Notes: generated from the sequence alone by a model not told the origin. A stretch of 64,000 nt of DNA from Parastagonospora avenae f. sp. tritici 18332-5 (GCA_022559985.1 JAFJTR010000052.1:173035-237034); one strand, 5' to 3'; shown: positions 10,224 through 21,611, counted from the first letter of the stretch. Translations and numbers: made by a program.

Positions 10224-11456
10224 TCATATGTCCAGGTCCATTTCATCATAGCCCTCTTCGTCCTCGCCCCTGTCCTTGCATTCATCCTCTCCACTATCAT
10301 CGGAGTCAGAGTCTTCAGAGTCGGTCATTGACATGACTCCCTCAGACTCAAGCTCGGCGTCCTTCTTTCTGTATACCAACCCGCGATCGCTTCTCAAGTA
10401 GTCATCCTTCCATTCGAGCAATCCATCCACCTCTCCGACAAAGTAGAGATAGCCGACCTCTTCTCCTACTTTTCTTGCTTCCCGGTCCTGGATTTTCTGC
10501 TCTTCCATCTTCCACATGTACTCCAGATGACTCTCGTCGATGTCTAACTCATCGGACCGTTCCGAGTGTGACAAGGAGCTCCGTGGCGGTCTTGGGCGTG
10601 GAGTATTCCCCCTGGCTCGCCTGGCAGCCATTCGCGCTTCCTCTTCCGCTTGCTGGTAATACTGCCGAGTGAGGTGAGCGGATATTGGAGAATCCCAAAA
10701 ATCTGGCGTGAAATGAAATCCTTCTCCTAACCCATGCTTTCGGCGAATCGCTGTCTCAGTGCGATACCTGGACTCCCAAATCTGTTTATGGGCCTCCGAC
10801 GCAGTCATGGCTCTGCGAAAATTGCGGGTCATCCCGCGCAGAACGGATGTACCCTGTGCCTTGCATGTATTCTGGCGCGCTTGCCGAACAGGTCGCAAGG
10901 GCGTTCTGGGTACTAGGATGTGATCAACGACGAGCCCGCCCGGCCGCTCCCACCAAGCAGTGTCTTTTGCTGTCTGTGTCCCAGAGACCTGAGTTGGATA
11001 TGTGGCTATCATGGTTTCGCAAACGGTACAGTCAGCCGGATCCCGGAAAGTGGCTGTTGCCTGCAGGCGCTGTGACTCGACCCTTTGATGCATCTCGTCC
11101 CAGGTTTGCTCTCGCTCTTCACGCAACTGGTCCCTGCTTCGAATCTTTGCTTGTCGTTGTTTTGCGATGTCGTATCGCAGCTTTGCTCTTTGCCAGCGTT
11201 GGTCGCGCATGGAATCCGAAGGTGAAGGCCCTCCTTCTGCGATGAGCCCTTTTAACGCCACGTTCATGTAGGACTTAGCACACGAGGTGAGACAAGCCGG
11301 ACACAACGGCGTATGTTCAGAAGCAGAAGGGTGAATAATATGGCCGCACTTCGTTGCCTGGCGCCTCGGGTGGCCGTAGTAGGTTTGACTGCCCTGCAGT
11401 GGTCCTTCGGTTCGCACAGTTGGAAAAGCTAAATATTGGTCGAACATCATGGGCAT
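10224..11456 (-). CDS. Uncharacterised protein with Cys/His-containing N-terminus and acidic tail
   Basis: From the ATG at 11456 (MPMMFDQYLAFPTVRTEG) the frame encodes 410 residues. The frame is open further upstream, but no ATG is available before this one, so I prefer this start. Residues about 30-65 contain CGHIIHP, then CPACLTSC, a spacing that could bind zinc, although no known finger fits. A long basic, Arg/Gln/Glu-rich helical region follows (RQAKIRSRDQLREEREQTWD). The mid-region has a CTVC pair. The last 50 residues are Ser/Asp/Glu-rich (SEDSDSDDSGEDE), a typical disordered acidic tail. No signal peptide or membrane segment is visible, so a nuclear or cytosolic location is plausible. 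I do not recognise the family; it may be lineage-restricted. Confidence 0.6.
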   Translation of the reverse strand: MPMMFDQYLAFPTVRTEGPLQGSQTYYGHPRRQATKCGHIIHPSASEHTPLCPACLTSCAKSYMNVALKGLIAEGGPSPSDSMRDQRWQRAKLRYDIAKQRQAKIRSRDQLREEREQTWDEMHQRVESQRLQATATFRDPADCTVCETMIATYPTQVSGTQTAKDTAWWERPGGLVVDHILVPRTPLRPVRQARQNTCKAQGTSVLRGMTRNFRRAMTASEAHKQIWESRYRTETAIRRKHGLGEGFHFTPDFWDSPISAHLTRQYYQQAEEEARMAARRARGNTPRPRPPRSSLSHSERSDELDIDESHLEYMWKMEEQKIQDREARKVGEEVGYLYFVGEVDGLLEWKDDYLRSDRGLVYRKKDAELESEGVMSMTDSEDSDSDDSGEDECKDRGEDEEGYDEMDLDI

Positions 11457-12380
11457 TTTCAAGGTGACGAGTTTGTGGTTGGTCGATTCGGGAGTCGGCG
11501 TTCGTCGAAAAGCTCGGGCGCATGGTGAGTTTGGGTCGCGTACTGTGAGTGTACCACAGTTCGCGAATACGGACAAACGTGTGACAGCGCAGCCTTGTGT
11601 TGATAGTGAGTGTGAATGAAGCGAGACGCGCAAGCCGGGCAATGTGAGGTATTTGAATGCACAGTACTGTTCTGAAGATGTCGGCTAACGCGTCACAGCT
11701 CGCTTCTGATTGGCATATCTAGTAGAAAGTCACACGAGCAGTCGTGGTCATCATGGCCGTGCACCGCCCACTTGTGAATAGTTGCATTTGCTGACTGAAA
11801 ACGTGGGGGTTGGCATATCTTACCATGACTACCCTTATACATCGCACTTGCGACGTGAGTATCTTGAAGAGACGCTGGTATGCTCCTAGCATCTTGCCAT
11901 CTCTGTGTTGCCGCACCCGTCGGCGTAATAACATGGAACGTTCACCTTCACCTGCTCGAGCAAACGCTCTGTGGCGCGCTGGCGCCACCCTTCCGTTCCA
12001 TGCTGCCTTTACCTTGACAACTTCCTGTCGCTCCCCGACAGCAGCGCTGTAGTCAACCTCCTTCTACCGACCAAAGGCATGTCTATGCCTCACCATGGTC
12101 ACTTGCCTCCGACCTCAAAAGCGCTGACATCCCTTTCCGGGGTAGCAGTTTTGCGTCTCCGATAATCGCAACTCATATCCGCATTCACGGCTGAATGAGG
12201 CTCGCAAGCCCTCCTCTATCATTTAACAGCAACTCGAGGTGAAGAACGATCGTAATTCACTGTCGCATTCACGTAATGCACGAGCCTTCTAGGACATACT
12301 GAACAATTGTTTCCATCCGCACAAAAGCTCGTAGCACACTCACAGTACCTCTTATTACAACAACTGGGTCTTATCACGCG
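11457..12380. other. Divergent intergenic region
   Basis: This region separates the minus-strand gene ending its start at 11456 from the plus-strand gene starting at 12381, so both promoters must lie here. I see no additional gene. Confidence 0.45.
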
Positions 12381-14029
12381 ATGGAGCGTCCAGACAAGAG
12401 AGAGCGAAGGATCTCCTTCAACCCGGAGGCGCTTGCCTTTAGCCCAACAACGGCTTCAGCTAGAGCAGCAGGAGTGTTTCCCGCGCCGCCTAAGCATGAT
12501 GAGATGGCACAAACGGGCTTGGAAGGCTCAGCTATCGTGGATGGTACGTCTCACAGAGCTATCTAAAGGCACATTTACTAACATAGAAACAAAAGACGCG
12601 ATCTTGGAATCGGCCCAGGGCATGCCCTCGATCTCTGGCAACAAAGGTAACTCAAATTTTGTCACCCTTTCTATAGAGAGTCTGCTGGCTCAAGGCATAC
12701 CCATGGAAGCGCTCATGGGTGCTCTAGGAGGTCAGTATCTCAGCTAGCCTGGAAATACCACTACTAACTGTAATAGGACAGCATCACGCTTCCGCACAAG
12801 GCTTAATGGACCCGTCTAACATCGCGCAAGGCTATTTCCAGGACGCAACGGGTTCTACGAACACCCAGATTCCCAACTATATGTTTCCATTCCTGCCCAT
12901 AGAACCTGATCGCAACCTTGTAGACATCGATGAGCTGAGCTCTGGTCTTGGCTTGCCCAGTGCGAAGAAGGATTCCAGGACCGAGGAATCTTCTGCGCGT
13001 ACGCATGCGACCCGTCCTACGCAAGGTGGTCCAAATGCGCTATGTGGTAAGCTCATCGACCGAGCTTTGAACAAGCCCCTGACCGCAAGTGCATTAGCAC
13101 ACTACATGAAGAACCAGAGTGAATCCTCGGAAGAGACAGTCAAAGCATCTCAGGACCAGCACGGCCCTTTCCAAGAACATAGGACGCCCAAGAATGAGCA
13201 ACCTCCTGCATTGAAGGTTGTGCTCGCGCCTCCAGGTTTCGGCGTGCAGCAGCCTCGCATGGTTACGGTTGAGGATGAGCAGATCCCCACAGCCCCCACC
13301 ACCATGCAGCAGAAGATCGCCCAAGTCGCTCCCTCAGGATACTTCCATCAGTATCCCAGCCTAGATCAGGCCGTTCCCTCAAACCCGCACCACATCCGCC
13401 ATCCTTCCAGCCGAAAGCGCCCGAGAGGATACACGCGCACCAAGCGAACTGACCAAGGTCCAGAGCCCTCCGCAGCAGACATCTACCCCGATGATGCTCA
13501 CTTCACTCCCAATCTGCAGCCCTTCCGACAGAACTACTTCTCCCCTCCAACATACATCCCCTCGCCCCCCGTCGTCCAGCCTGAAGATCCCATCAGCTGG
13601 CCCACCCCCGCCGAAGTATATACCAACGAGCCCAAAGCTCCTATACCCACACCCGCTCATGCAACACAGCTCTTCAGGCCTCGCGAAGTCATCGCCTCGC
13701 CTACCCCTCAGGACCGCTCTGCCGCAGACAGGGACGTACACTCACTCCTCCACGACCTGCCCGAGCCTAGCATCAACACACTCATCACCTTCAACTCTTT
13801 CGACCTAGTCGGTGACGACCGCTCGCTCTCGCCAGACCAGCGCAGCGGAAAGCGATACGGCTTGATCGGCGGCGGCATCGCGCTCGGCGACAACTGGGCG
13901 CCGCCGCGCAAGCAAGAGTGGGGTCAGAGTGGCAGGTATATGAATGAGCCGTTCAGAGTGCGGCCTAGGGACCATGAGGGATGGGGTGGATGGGCGTGGG
14001 TGATTGGCAAGGGTTGGGGTGAGGAGTGA
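12381..14029 (+). CDS. Uncharacterised proline-rich fungal protein, four exons
   Basis: Exons 12381-12543, 12587-12646, 12677-12730 and 12777-14029 join in frame to give 509 residues. All three introns are short (43, 30 and 46 bp) with GT..AG ends, and all are phase 1. The start MERPDKRERRISFNPEALAF is basic. Exons 2 and 3 encode a helix-like region (ESLLAQGIPMEALMGALGG). The middle is Pro/Ser/Gln-rich and apparently disordered, with a basic patch SSRKRPRGYTRTKR that could act as a nuclear localisation signal. The last 70 residues are the most structured-looking: KRYGLIGGGIALGDNWAPP, then a Trp-rich end (EGWGGWAWVIGKGWGEE). I know no domain that matches. A nuclear or regulatory role is a guess from the basic patch. 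Confidence 0.7.
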
Positions 14030-14622
14030 TGAGGAGATGAGATCGTGAGAGGGTCCTTACGGTTGTCAGTGGAGACGGTTGAGGAGTACGATATTACGAT
14101 TTATTCTTCAGGCAGGACTGATACGGCGCGCAGGACTGTGGTGCGCTATGGAGTATGGATTGTAGTTGTCGTTGGAAGATCATCCCTATCGAGCAATGAA
14201 ACTTTAACTTGCTCAGCCTCTCCTCCTTTTCGGTGACTTGATACAATAAGAAGTTGCGTTTATGTTCGTCTGCATTCCCACTACCTCACTCATCCCGCGC
14301 TGCCAGTAGAAACTCACCACGACCACGAGACCGGCAGTCCAGCACCGCAACTAACAGCAGTCAACACCCTTGAAAGTATCATTCGCGTCCCCGTCATCGA
14401 ACAGCATGGAGTAACCACACCCTTCCATCAAACTCTCGATCTTGAAGCTTCACAGTCACTGCACCACATCACAGTCCACTATTCACCCTCCCAACACCTA
14501 AACCACCCCCCAAACACCATCTCCACTCCTGCATCAAACACTCTTCCTCAATCCCATACCAAAAACACACCACTAAAACAAACAAAAGCACAAACACTTT
14601 AGCACAAACAATTAACACACCC
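14030..14622. other. Intergenic; C/A-rich leader upstream of the small Gly-rich gene
   Basis: About 590 bases. The 200 bases before 14623 are strikingly A/C-rich on the plus strand (CACCACATC, CAAACACC-type runs), as is common for fungal promoters and 5' UTRs. No gene seen. Confidence 0.45.
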
Positions 14623-14988
14623 ATGCCCTCCCACAGCTGCGCCGGCTTCGGCGGCTACTCCGACTGCCACGACGCCAGCAGTTTCGGCGGATACAACGGT
14701 TTCGAAGAACATGACAACGGGGATTATGACGGGTTTAATGATTTCTATGGGTATGGCGGGTTTGATGATTATGACATGTACTCTAGTCGGCGTGGAAATG
14801 ATGATGGAGGAAGGAGGGGAAGGAGAGGGGGTGATAGGGCAAGGGCAAGGGCAAGAGAGAGGGAAGGCGGTGGGAGTGGGAGTGGGATGAGGTTGACGCG
14901 CGAGAATCTGGCGGGAGTCCCGTGGGCGGAATGGGATTGGATTAACGAGCGGTGGGATGGGGGCGTGGAGGAGTGGCGGTATTATTGA
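14623..14988 (+). CDS. Small Gly/Tyr/Asp-rich protein with LTxENLxxVP C-terminal motif
   Basis: Single exon, 121 residues, starting MPSHSCAGFGGYSDCHDASS. The head is Gly/Tyr/Phe/Asp-rich (FGGYNGFEEHDNGDYDGF), followed by an Arg/Gly-rich segment with alternating RARARARERE. The tail reads MRLTRENLAGVPWAEWDW then INERW. This tail aligns residue for residue in spacing with the tail of the Gly/Met-rich protein at 1861-2724: LTxENLxxVPxxxW, then a final Glu-x-Trp. Ten of 21 positions are identical. The RG-rich segment resembles RNA-binding RGG regions, but no RRM is present. Function unknown. The shared motif in two genes 12 kb apart strongly supports both as real. Confidence 0.68.
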   Translation: MPSHSCAGFGGYSDCHDASSFGGYNGFEEHDNGDYDGFNDFYGYGGFDDYDMYSSRRGNDDGGRRGRRGGDRARARAREREGGGSGSGMRLTRENLAGVPWAEWDWINERWDGGVEEWRYY

Positions 14989-15215
14989 GCGAAGTAGTAA
15001 ATAACGTAGGCAGTTTTCCAATTTTAACTTGCTAGATTGCGCTGCGTATCATACTGAGAAACGTCACTCTAGCGAGCTTTGCGGCACGGATGTCTGGTGA
15101 TCTTGTGCAGCAAACCCTAGCCGACTTATATTATGTAGAGATAGAATCCAGCTTGTTGACTTTTTATTTTTTGGGGGCATGAATAAGCTTTCTGGTCCAA
15201 GATTCAAGATTCAAC

Positions 15216-16010
15216 ATGGCAAGCCCTCCTGAAGATCAGCCGTTCGACCAAATTCCGTGCGAGAACAAATTATCCAAGCAGGAGTCATCCACCGAAGAGC
15301 TATCCCACGAGGATTCGTCCAACGAAGAACCATGTAGCGAAGAACTCAACGGAGAAGCACCGCCTCAGGAGAAGCCATCCAAGGAAACAACACCCAAAGA
15401 AAAGCCAACTGAAGACAAGCTACCCGGAGTTGAGCAGGGCGCGAGTGAATTACCAACCAAGACATCCCAGTCCGACGACGTAGTCACCATGTACAACGTC
15501 ATTGCAAAAACCATCAAGGCCGCCAAAGAATCTGCCGCTCAGTTTCAGGCTATGAAAGACAGCACGACCGCAAAACTGGACGCCCTACCCATCAATAATT
15601 TGCAAAGGAAGAACCTCAAGGCTGCAAGCCCGCGTCTAGTCAATATCACCGCGGCGCTGTCGCTGAGCATTGCCCAAGTGATGATGATGGAAAACTTCGA
15701 GAAGACTTTCCGCTCGGAATGGAAGCATAGGAAGAAGGAGAGTGTCGCGCTACGGGAAGTGTTTCTGGTGGCGAAGACGAAGCAGATCGAGAAGATTCAA
15801 CGAGACTACAAGACAGAGATGACGAAGTCATTGGTAGGAGCAAACATGACGGTACTTGAGCTCGAAGGGACTGGTGGAGCTGGGTCAAGCATGGGAGCCG
15901 ATAAGGGCAAGGCGGTAGCAATAGCTGAGGAATCGATCGAAAGCGATGCAGTGCTTGCGGGCGAGGACATGGCCAAAGAGAAGGCAGCAACTCAGGACGG
16001 AGTGATATGA
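15216..16010 (+). CDS. Uncharacterised Glu/Lys/Ser-rich protein with a helical C-terminal half
   Basis: Single exon, 264 residues from MASPPEDQPFDQIPCENKLS. Residues 1-85 are an acidic, Ser/Glu/Lys/Pro-rich disordered region with loosely repeated EE(L/P) units. Residues about 90-215 look helical and probably coiled (VIAKTIKAAKESAAQFQAMK, FRSEWKHRKKESVALREVF, IEKIQRDYKTEM). The tail is Gly/Ala-rich then acidic. A Met-rich hydrophobic patch (LSLSIAQVMMMENF) lies within the helix but is too short for a confident membrane segment. No family recognised. The long open frame, good composition and ATG just after an A-rich leader support a real gene. Confidence 0.58.
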   Translation: MASPPEDQPFDQIPCENKLSKQESSTEELSHEDSSNEEPCSEELNGEAPPQEKPSKETTPKEKPTEDKLPGVEQGASELPTKTSQSDDVVTMYNVIAKTIKAAKESAAQFQAMKDSTTAKLDALPINNLQRKNLKAASPRLVNITAALSLSIAQVMMMENFEKTFRSEWKHRKKESVALREVFLVAKTKQIEKIQRDYKTEMTKSLVGANMTVLELEGTGGAGSSMGADKGKAVAIAEESIESDAVLAGEDMAKEKAATQDGVI

Positions 16011-17195
16011 CTAGCTGTAGAAGTGCTCCAGATAGATGAATCTTGGTCTGCATCGATGCCGGTGAGAAGATGGTGAAGTCATCAAACTGCTATATCTGCA
16101 CGATAATGCATTGCGTCAGTGTTGTGTTTTTGTACAGACTGTGGGCCTTTATGACCAAGTGGAAGTGGAAAAAGCAATTATCTTCAAAGAGCACAACAGA
16201 TCCTGTGCTGTTACACAACATCCGATCGATGTTTCCGAGGGCGATGCAGTGGGTCGAGATGTACCTACCCTTGCTTCTCCTGCGTCTGGTAGCGCCGCAG
16301 GTAAGACAATGTTCGGATTACTGTTTTGGTTGAACATCGACCGCATTTTGCAATACATGTAGTGTTCATCGGTACTCTGACATCCTCGAAAGGCGTCGTT
16401 TGTCTTGGTTGAGCAGCAGCTGTCAGACACCAAAACGTCGCATGCGACGCGTAAGCATGTGGTCACACGAGAACGTGATACCCCCGTACCTGAGCCATAC
16501 CCGTATGTGAAGTGTTGAATCAAACCACGCAAACGCACGAAGATCGTAGAGACACTTGCGATGACTGTACTACTGATCCTGTGTCAGCAAGCGCTCTGTC
16601 GTGTTGATGAGAAGCGTCGGAAGCAAGGAGCGGCAAGACTTAACCAGACCGCCAGTGTGTCGAATTAGGCTTAGTGCGCTCGAAAGCTACGATGTTCCGA
16701 GGCCTCTGATCCTCAATCACGAACGCGACATCTTCATTCAACTGAAGCTGTCATATCTCGACCTGTTACTGCATACATTGCGCAGCTCTCCAATGCAATA
16801 TATCACCGCGTCCACGTGCCTAGCACGACCTTGAGAACACTTGGGCACAGCCGAACAGCCACCATAGAGTGGGTTGATGACGAAAACTGCGAAACATGCG
16901 TACAGCTCCTTGGAAGTGGGCTCAGGCGAAATTACTTATGTCAAGCCTGGATACACCAAATACCTAACCCTTGGGTTTTTGCACCACGACGAACATTTCC
17001 CTTACCTCATTGGGAAAGCTCTATATACTTCTACGCGCTCGGTCATGTCTCCGAATTTGTGGGATCTCCATCTCATGACCAGTTGTAACGATGAATTCCG
17101 CGAAAGGGTTGTGAGGATCTATATATGAGGTAATATGCGACGCTCATACCCCCACCATCATTCGCTTCGGTAACGCCTCCGTCGCTATACTCTCG
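16011..17195. other. Intergenic, no confident gene
   Basis: About 1.2 kb. Short overlapping frames on both strands carry no recognised content. A TATATATGAGG-like AT patch near 17117-17130 sits about 70 bp before the multicopper oxidase ATG and may be part of its core promoter. Confidence 0.4.
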
Positions 17196-19349
17196 ATGTT
17201 CTTCCTACCGCTGGCTCCCTTGCTAATTCTGTGTACTCTTGCCCAATGCTCTTTTATAATCGACGTAAACAAGGATACTATACAAAACAGTGGGTCTTAT
17301 ACAGACCTGTCAATATCGGCTGAAGTCAACTCATCCGTACCGCTGCCTTGGCTGAGCCCGGAGTACAAGTGGTTCTTCGAATATGCATTGCCCATCCCAC
17401 CCGTTAAGCAGCCAAAGTTGTCAGTGGAACATATCCGGGGCAAACTTTCAAAGCTGATAGCAGCTTAGTACCTATACCAACAGCACCAGTGGAGCGGTCC
17501 TAGATTACTATGAGATTGACGTGAGAAGGCTGGAAAAGCAGATATACCCTGGTCTTCCTCCAACCCAGCTCGTCGGTTATGATGGACTGCAACCTGGTCC
17601 AACGTTCGTGATACGCAAGGGTCGAGGTAAGCTTGGCTCTTCTGAATTGTCTCCCTTTTCACCCTCCACAGAAAGTGTTGTCAGATTCTCCAATCATGGG
17701 CCAACGAACGTGTCCACTCACGTACATGGGAAGTACAGTCGTGCACCATTTGACGGCTGGGCTGCAGACTATGCGTTACCTGGTCAGTACAAAGACTATC
17801 ATTATCCGAATGCACAAGATGCGCGCACCATCTGGTATCATGTCAGTATCTAGACTCGAAAGGAAAGATCCAGTCCAGCTCATGTTGACTTCGCAGGACC
17901 ATACGGAGTATGCTACTGGCGTGAACGTATACCTCGTATTGGAGGGCTTCTACTTCCTCACCGATGACGAGGAACAGGCACTCAAGCTACCAACTGGCCA
18001 ATACGACGTTCCACTTGCACTATCTGCTAAGCAATACAGTACCAATGGCACGTTGGCTTACAATTCGAATGGAAACTATGGCCTTCCCGGAGACGTGATA
18101 CAAGTGTAGGCTCCTGTCTCGTACAACAATGTGCTAGCTAACCTAGTATAGGAATGGACAACCTTGGCCACATCTAGAAGTCGAACCACGGAAGTATCGC
18201 TTCCGCTTGCTCAATGGTGCTCTGAGTCGGAGTAAGCAACGTAGGGCTAGACTGTGGCTCCGGCTGACCAAGCCTCAGTGTTCACTATCTCACTTCAAGA
18301 CGACTCAGTTGACAGCCGGTTGGACTTCGATGTTATTGCTTCGGACTGCGGTATGCCGATATTTTCCCCGAGTTGAGGCACCGGTTGCTTGAGGCTGACC
18401 AGGTACTGAGGTCTATTTGCGCGTCCCGTGGAAACGAACACGCTCGCCATCTCTATGGGAGAAAGATACGAGATTATCGTCGACTTTGCGAATCATAAAG
18501 GCAAAAATGTCATGTTGAAAAACGCTCGTGGAGTGATCGGAAACCCAGACTTCGCTGCCACCGACTTGGTAATGCGCTTCATCGTAGGCGACACATTGAC
18601 TGACGACTGCAACAATGGTGATGTTCCTTCAACGCTTCGAGATGCAGTCCCTCCCATAGAAGCAAACGTTTCCAGAAACTTCCACTTTGAGCGCATCGGC
18701 GAGCACTGGGTTGTCAATGGCGTCGGTGGGCCGATATTGAGCATAGGATATTGACAAGGCCCACACTCGGCACAGATGAAACGTGGGAGCTAAGAAACGG
18801 GGACGGGGACGGCAACATCACAGGGGTTCATCCAATTCATATCCATCTCGTGGATTTCCAGGTCCTTTCTCGGAGCAGCGGAAGGGGGGAGGTGCTTCCG
18901 TACGAGGCAGCAGGGTTGAAAGACGTGATATGGCTCGCACCAGGCGAAACTATCCGTGTCGCTGCGAAATACGCACCATGGCCCGGAGTGTAGTGCGTAA
19001 CATCTTAATGTCCTCATTGGGCTCTTCACACTAACTGACTAAATAGCATGTTTCATTGCCACAATTTGGTGCATGAGGATGACGAGTGAGTCGCATTATC
19101 CATACTTGGTTTCTTCTTGCTTTGGGGCTGACATTACACAGTATACTGGTTGCATTCAATGTCACAAACTTGGCCAAGTGGGGCTATGATGCGACCACCG
19201 TGTTTATTGACCCAATAGAGTCAATGTTCAGACCAAAGGATATTGCTCCCCAAGACTTCACGGACGAGGCAATTCGGCAGAAGTTGGAATGGTTCTGGGG
19301 CTTGAACGCTTACAGCCGAAATACCCCCCATGTGGCGGCAGACATTTAG
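17196..19349 (+). pseudogene. CotA/bilirubin-oxidase-type multicopper oxidase with one internal frameshift
   Basis: Nine exons: 17196-17419, 17469-17626, 17672-17841, 17897-18105, 18152-18231, 18279-18350, 18411-18992, 19047-19085 and 19142-19349. The product is a secreted multicopper oxidase of the CotA/bilirubin-oxidase branch. It starts with a signal peptide (MFFLPLAPLLILCTLAQCSF). Copper ligands are all visible: HVHG in exon 3, WYH|DH across the exon 3/4 junction, HPIHIH in exon 7 and HCHNLVHEDD in exon 8. The exon 7 frame breaks near 18726: before it the family sequence ends NGVG, after it WADIEHRILTRP continues one base out of register. All eight splice junctions remain good, so the lesion is either recent or a sequence error. 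Such enzymes oxidise phenolics, bilirubin-like compounds or metals. Typed as pseudogene only because of that single break. Confidence 0.8.
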
Positions 19350-20160
19350 GTTGCCTATTGCAATCAGGCCTGCTTGGTGACTAGATCAGTGGTGTCAGGT
19401 ACATCCAACACGCAACCTACAATACAAACATTACCCTCTCTGAAATCTCTCTTAATTAGTCATAATCGCATGAGCATACTTTACACAATTGCGCTCCACT
19501 CTGGCTGCATGGATGTCACAGTTCTCCGATGTGTTGTTCACAGTAAAATACTATGACTGTCAGAATGTAACCTTCAATAATCGAATAATATTACATGACA
19601 ACAGCCAATCACTGCCCAAGCATTGATTTGATAGACTTGTGGCTCGTTCGAGACGTTCGCGCTTACGAAGGCCACATCGAGAACTGCATGGAGCAACTTG
19701 AGACAGTGCAAGAAGACCCGCAGGTTTTCATGACAGTTGCCTTGAGCTTTGAGTAATTGAAAGTGATGACCTGTGCTGGATTCAAGGCCTGAAGATTGGC
19801 TGTTGTGGATGAGCGTGAACCTAACGCCTTACGGTCCCGAGGAGAAAAAGTCGAAAGGGATATCCTTCCTCGCATGAACTCGAGAGATTGGCGAACAAGA
19901 TTGGTCTGGACTGAGGAAGATGATTGATCTGGCAAAGGGAAAATAAATGGAATCAATGGGCCAAGGTCAATTGAATGACGTGGTTTGCGGAGGGTGAATA
20001 ACAGAAGGCAAGTATAGACGAGGATATATTGCTTTCCCAACAAAACAAAACATGCGCCATTACGGCAGCTGAATGCCAAGGTCAGTGCCGGAGTGCAAGG
20101 TCAGGTACAGCAAGTGACCGTTACGTGCGAAAGTTGTAGAAGGAGCTGAGGTATCACATC
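19350..20160. other. Intergenic with a short coding-like plus-strand frame
   Basis: A 54-codon plus-strand frame starting near 19594 (MTTANHCPSIDLIDLWLVRD, continuing HIENCMEQLETVQEDP) reads like real protein, then stops. A second coding-like stretch follows near 19815-19925 (RSRGEKVERDILPRMNSRDW). They may be exons of a decayed gene that I cannot name. Confidence 0.3.
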
Positions 20161-21100
20161 TTCAATCACATGTATCTTCACGGCGCAGCTCTGCTGACTT
20201 GGGCGGCTATGCTGATGTGCAGACGAAGACATCACCGTGCCACTCAACCACCTCATCTCCCCCTACAAGCTCCTTCCTCTATGAGCGCTCACTACCGGAT
20301 ACTTTGGGTATCTTTGGAGTTAGCTACAAAGATGTTCAAAAGTACGAGTGAGTGGTCTAAGCGAAGTCTTGACAAAGCGGGACAGCTGCCGAGTGAAGAA
20401 GGACTGTTATGCGATCGCCAGTTCGCACGAGCACAATTTTCCGTGCCAGGTACATACGTACCGAGCCTTGATGTTTGGACTTCCGGTCTCTGTCCACGTG
20501 TGCTCATCTGATCTGTGCTGAACATGTGAGAAATCCTGCTCACATTGTCGGTGAACTCCAAGCTGCGCATGATGGAGTCTATACGCGCTACATCTAAGAC
20601 ACCTAGTTCGCATAAACGATCTATTCCGGGTTGGTTCGCGATCGTGTATGGAGTTTCCCATATTCCCACCGAGGCCGAAAGCCTTGAGATCGTTCATCGT
20701 ATTGTGCGGGGACCGTGCCACTAGCGCCGCTTCGCCCTTGAAACGCCATGTTCACTTCCGTTCTTCCAGCCACGCCACCATCGTTGCATCTCTCAGTGAG
20801 AGACGGCATCAACCCGGGAGACCGACTCGGTCATTGCGCTGGTGCTTGCCAAATTCCTTGCGGCTTCTCCGCACCATCAATTGGACATCCAGCAAATCTT
20901 TGCCTCACTCTAATCTCGGGCCTACCAGGACCAGGGCATCTATGCATCTCAGGTGCCGAAGCGAGGTTACTATAATGGCATCTGTTCCGCAGTTTTCCCG
21001 CCAGTGCTTTTCTAGATCTGCACACGCTGGATTCCGGTTGCATCCTGTCCGACAGTTCGAAAACGAAAGTCCGAACTTCCACGTTTGAAGGAGAATTCGG
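20161..21100 (+). pseudogene. Possible decayed gene, unidentified
   Basis: Several plus-strand stretches in shifting frames read like conserved protein but are interrupted by stops. Near 20224: DEDITVPLNHLISPYKLLPL. Near 20280: YERSLPDTLGIFGVSYKDVQ. Near 20405: LLCDRQFARAQFS. Near 20625: GWFAIVYGVSHIPTEAESLE. Near 20827: DSVIALVLAKFLAASPHHQL. The DRQFARAQFS piece faintly recalls lipoxygenases, but nothing else confirms that. No intact open frame or consistent splice model emerges. I infer a multi-frameshift relic rather than an active gene. Confidence 0.3.
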
Positions 21101-21611
21101 ATCGGGATCTGCTTATGAGTCGGTGCATCTGTCACGACTCGACAGCGTGGAGCACTGCGACTCTCCGGGCCTTCTGCGTTTCCGTTTGAAATGACAACGG
21201 GACCCGAGTCCTTGGGTTGTCCTCCCACTATGTCCCGAAGTAGCTTAGAGAACCATGATTTTCCCCAGGAATATATATTCGAATCACAGCTAGTGCTGCC
21301 AGCTGTACTGGATGTGGGTGTGTGGCTGTAAGCGGCCGTTTCAGAGTTCCACCAATACCTGGTAGGGACGGGTTCTCCATTATGCCCAGGTCTGGAACAG
21401 CACATGTCGGTGATGGAGGGCGGCTGTCTGGGTGGGCCCTGCTCAATAGCCAAACGGGCCCCGCAAGGCTTGATCGTGGAATCCATTTCTCAATGATAAA
21501 CCTCCGTTCACGTCCTTGATGCGTCCAGTTTCGGTCTGGTTGAACCTGCACATTCTTTCGACATAGCCGCAGTCCATTTGGAGTCCTTTCCTTACGCCTC
21601 ATGATGGCAAG

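Noticed and set aside
20400..20450. DRQFARAQFS as a lipoxygenase signature
   Set aside because: Only one short piece fits loosely; iron-ligand regions of lipoxygenases were not found nearby.
20905..21486. 193-codon minus-strand frame starting MDSTIKPCGARLAIEQG
   Set aside because: No recognised domain; the plus strand in the same interval carries more protein-like fragments.
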